NCBI RefSeq assembly: GCF_018991925.1
Contig: NW_024742338.1
Span: 3,674,261-3,738,260 of the forward strand
Direction: 5' to 3'
DNA: 64,000 bases
Origin: Homarus americanus
Lineage: Eukaryota; Arthropoda; Malacostraca; Decapoda; Nephropidae
A model generated the notes under the pieces. It worked only from the letters and a program-made list of their open reading frames with translations, was not told the DNA's origin and did not search any database. The stretch's first letter is position 1, and each line of letters opens with the position of its first letter. The translations under genes and the position numbers were made by a program. Positions 62,240 to 64,000 of the stretch are shown here, piece after piece.

Positions 62240-64000
62240 CAGACACTTTTACTTTTACTTTTATCCTCTTCGCCACTGATCGGCTTGTTAGCCGCTTGGG
62301 CGATCGGTCACGACTCTTTTCCTTTATATTCTTCGCCAAAAGGTCGGCTCGCTAGCCGCCCGGGCGATCGGTCACGTCTCTGTCACGCACTGTTGGCAAA
62401 TACTGGGCATGCACCGGCTCCTGAATGTACCTGAACCCGCTCCAGTGTTGGTCAAGTCTTCTCTTGAAAGAGCTCACACTCGGTGCCGTCACAACACTTT
62501 CTGGTAGATTGTTCCAAGAGTTTACAACCCTCACTCCGAAAAAGTTTGCCCTCACGGTTTTCCGGACTTGCGGCTTCTTCAATCTTGAGCTGTGACCCCT
62601 TGTGGGGCGAGCGTCCGCCAGCTCCAAGTAAGGACACTCAACTGAGTAGTGCCCCCTGAGATGCTTATAAACCTCAACTAGGTCCCCCCTTGCCCGTCTG
62701 TAGTATAAGCTAGGCAAGTTCAGGCGCTCCAATCTCGCAGGGTAGCTGAGATGCCGAAGTGCAGGCACCAGCTTGGTGGCCCTCCTTTGAACATTTTCAA
62801 CCAACTGACAGTCCCTAGCATATCTCGGGGACCAGATGGGGTGACAGTACTCCAGATGGGGAAGCACTTCACTCCTGAAGATCGTCACGAGGGACGGACC
62901 GTCTAGATATCTGAACGACCTTCTTATAAGACCCAATAATTTATTTGCCTGATTTACCTTCTTCTCACAATGGCCCGAGAACTTCAGCTCATTGTCAACA
63001 TACACACCTAGGTCCTTCTCACACACAGTCTCAACTAGTACATTTTCTTCATCCCGTTGGGACATATGGTACGCCTCCTTACCGTTGGTACGCCCCAGGT
63101 GCATCCTCTTACACTTCGTGACATTGAATCTCAGCAGCCATTCCTTCGACCATTCCTGGAGCCCACAGAGGTCCTTCTGCAGCTCTTCACAGTCCGCTTG
63201 GTTCTTAATTTCCCGAAATAACTTGGCGTCATCGGCAAACATTTGTATGGAGGAGTGTACAACGTCAGGCATATCATTTATGAAACAAACAAACAACAGC
63301 GGGCCCAATACACTACCCTGCGGTACCCCACTTGTTACAGGTACAGATGACGATTTCGTGCCATTAATCACCACACATTGCTTGCGGTCATGTAGAAAGT
63401 CTTCTATCCACGCTAGGACATTTCCCCGAATTCCGTACCCTTCCAGTTTGATTTTCAGCCTTTCGTGGGGTACACTGTCGAAAGCCTTGGCAAAATCTAG
63501 GTAAATATTGTCGATATTACCACCCCGTTCTAGAATATGGGTCCAAATATCCAATACCTTGAGCAATTGTGTCAAGCAAGAGCGCCCCGGCATAAAACCG
63601 TGTTGGCAATCTTTTACAAGGTTGTTTCGTAGTAGATGTTCCATCGCTGCATCTCTGATAATACTCTCAAGTACTTTACATATTATGCTGGTCAGGCTCA
63701 CCGGTCTATAGTTGTTCGTGGAGTGCCTATCGCCCTTCTTGAAGATAGGACTCACATAAGCCACTTTCCATTCACTGGGGACCATTTGTTCATCCAGGCA
63801 TTTACAAAACAGAATCTTCAGGGGCTCTGCAAGCTCGTTGCACAGCTCCCTTAGCACTCTAGGATGCACCATGTCAGGTCCAGGACTCTTATGGACCTTT
63901 AGCCTGGACAGTTTATTTCTAATACCCTCTTCTGTGAACACAATGTGGGTCAGTGCTGTGTCGAACCGTCTGTCCTCAAACGCAGGAAGGTTAGTTGCAT
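62240..64000 (-). mobile_element. LINE reverse transcriptase, continues past right edge
   Basis: An open frame from the window edge (64000) to 62352 encodes a complete reverse transcriptase and C-terminus. Motifs in order: LKVHKSPGPDMVHPRVL, WKVAYVSPIFKKGD, NNYRPVSLTS, QHGFMPGRSC, YLDFAKAFDSVPHERL, TSGVPQGSVLGPLLF, the catalytic FADD (MFADDAKLF), NVTKCKRMHLG, CEKDLGVYVD, LPHLEYCHPIWSP and SFKRRLDQHW. There is no stop or frameshift, so this copy looks young. The clade is CR1/jockey-like. The 3' UTR on the minus strand has a duplicated ACCGATCGCC(C)...CGGCTAGC block and ends in AAAAGTAAAAGTAAAAGT. The endonuclease would lie outside the window. Fragments of the same family are at 41897 and 59183. 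Confidence 0.9.

Overview
The window is nuclear DNA of an arthropod, most likely a decapod crustacean. The grounds are resilin-like (Rebers-Riddiford) cuticle protein genes, short phase-controlled introns with arthropod TATA/TCAGT-type promoters, many interstitial TTAGG/CCTAA telomere-type tracts, and very dense micro- and minisatellites with diverse retroelements. No bacterial, organellar, rRNA, tRNA or CRISPR feature was seen. The species cannot be read from the sequence.

Layout. 0-27 kb: a spaced cluster of three cuticle protein genes on the + strand. Gene A (2.8-5.0 kb) is frame-disrupted. Gene B (17.0-18.6 kb) is intact. Gene C (25.1-26.3 kb) is a near-identical segmental copy of B with one frameshift. 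The space between them is minisatellite DNA (13-, 20-, 41-, 43-, 28-, 63-, 45- and 21-bp units), telomere-like tracts, a hAT-like element carrying GGAGTC arrays, and three copies of a SINE-like repeat. 27-31.5 kb: a short non-autonomous LTR retrotransposon with both LTRs, a decayed MULE transposase and a 5'-truncated LINE. 32.1-36.1 kb: a six-exon gene on the minus strand that I read as SPC25, a subunit of the NDC80 kinetochore complex. 37.7-42.2 kb: an LTR fragment, a hAT transposase remnant, a non-autonomous hAT-like element and a LINE fragment. 42.7-58.7 kb: a seven-exon minus-strand gene for a GT10 alpha-(1,3)-fucosyltransferase, a type II Golgi enzyme. Its first intron (8.5 kb) is almost wholly a LINE and a Ty3/gypsy element, and its stalk is encoded by a 24-bp minisatellite. 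58.8-64 kb: a solo LTR nested in a LINE fragment, one unidentified terminal exon, an internally deleted piggyBac-like element and a LINE running off the right edge.

The host genes do not form one pathway. The cuticle genes make extracellular chitin-binding elastic matrix proteins, SPC25 acts at the kinetochore, and the fucosyltransferase acts on N-glycans or glycolipids in the Golgi. What links them is repeat pressure: tandem repeats lie inside coding exons (cuticle genes, fucosyltransferase stalk) and directly at splice sites, and many repeat units are open in all three frames, so indels change the protein without stopping it.
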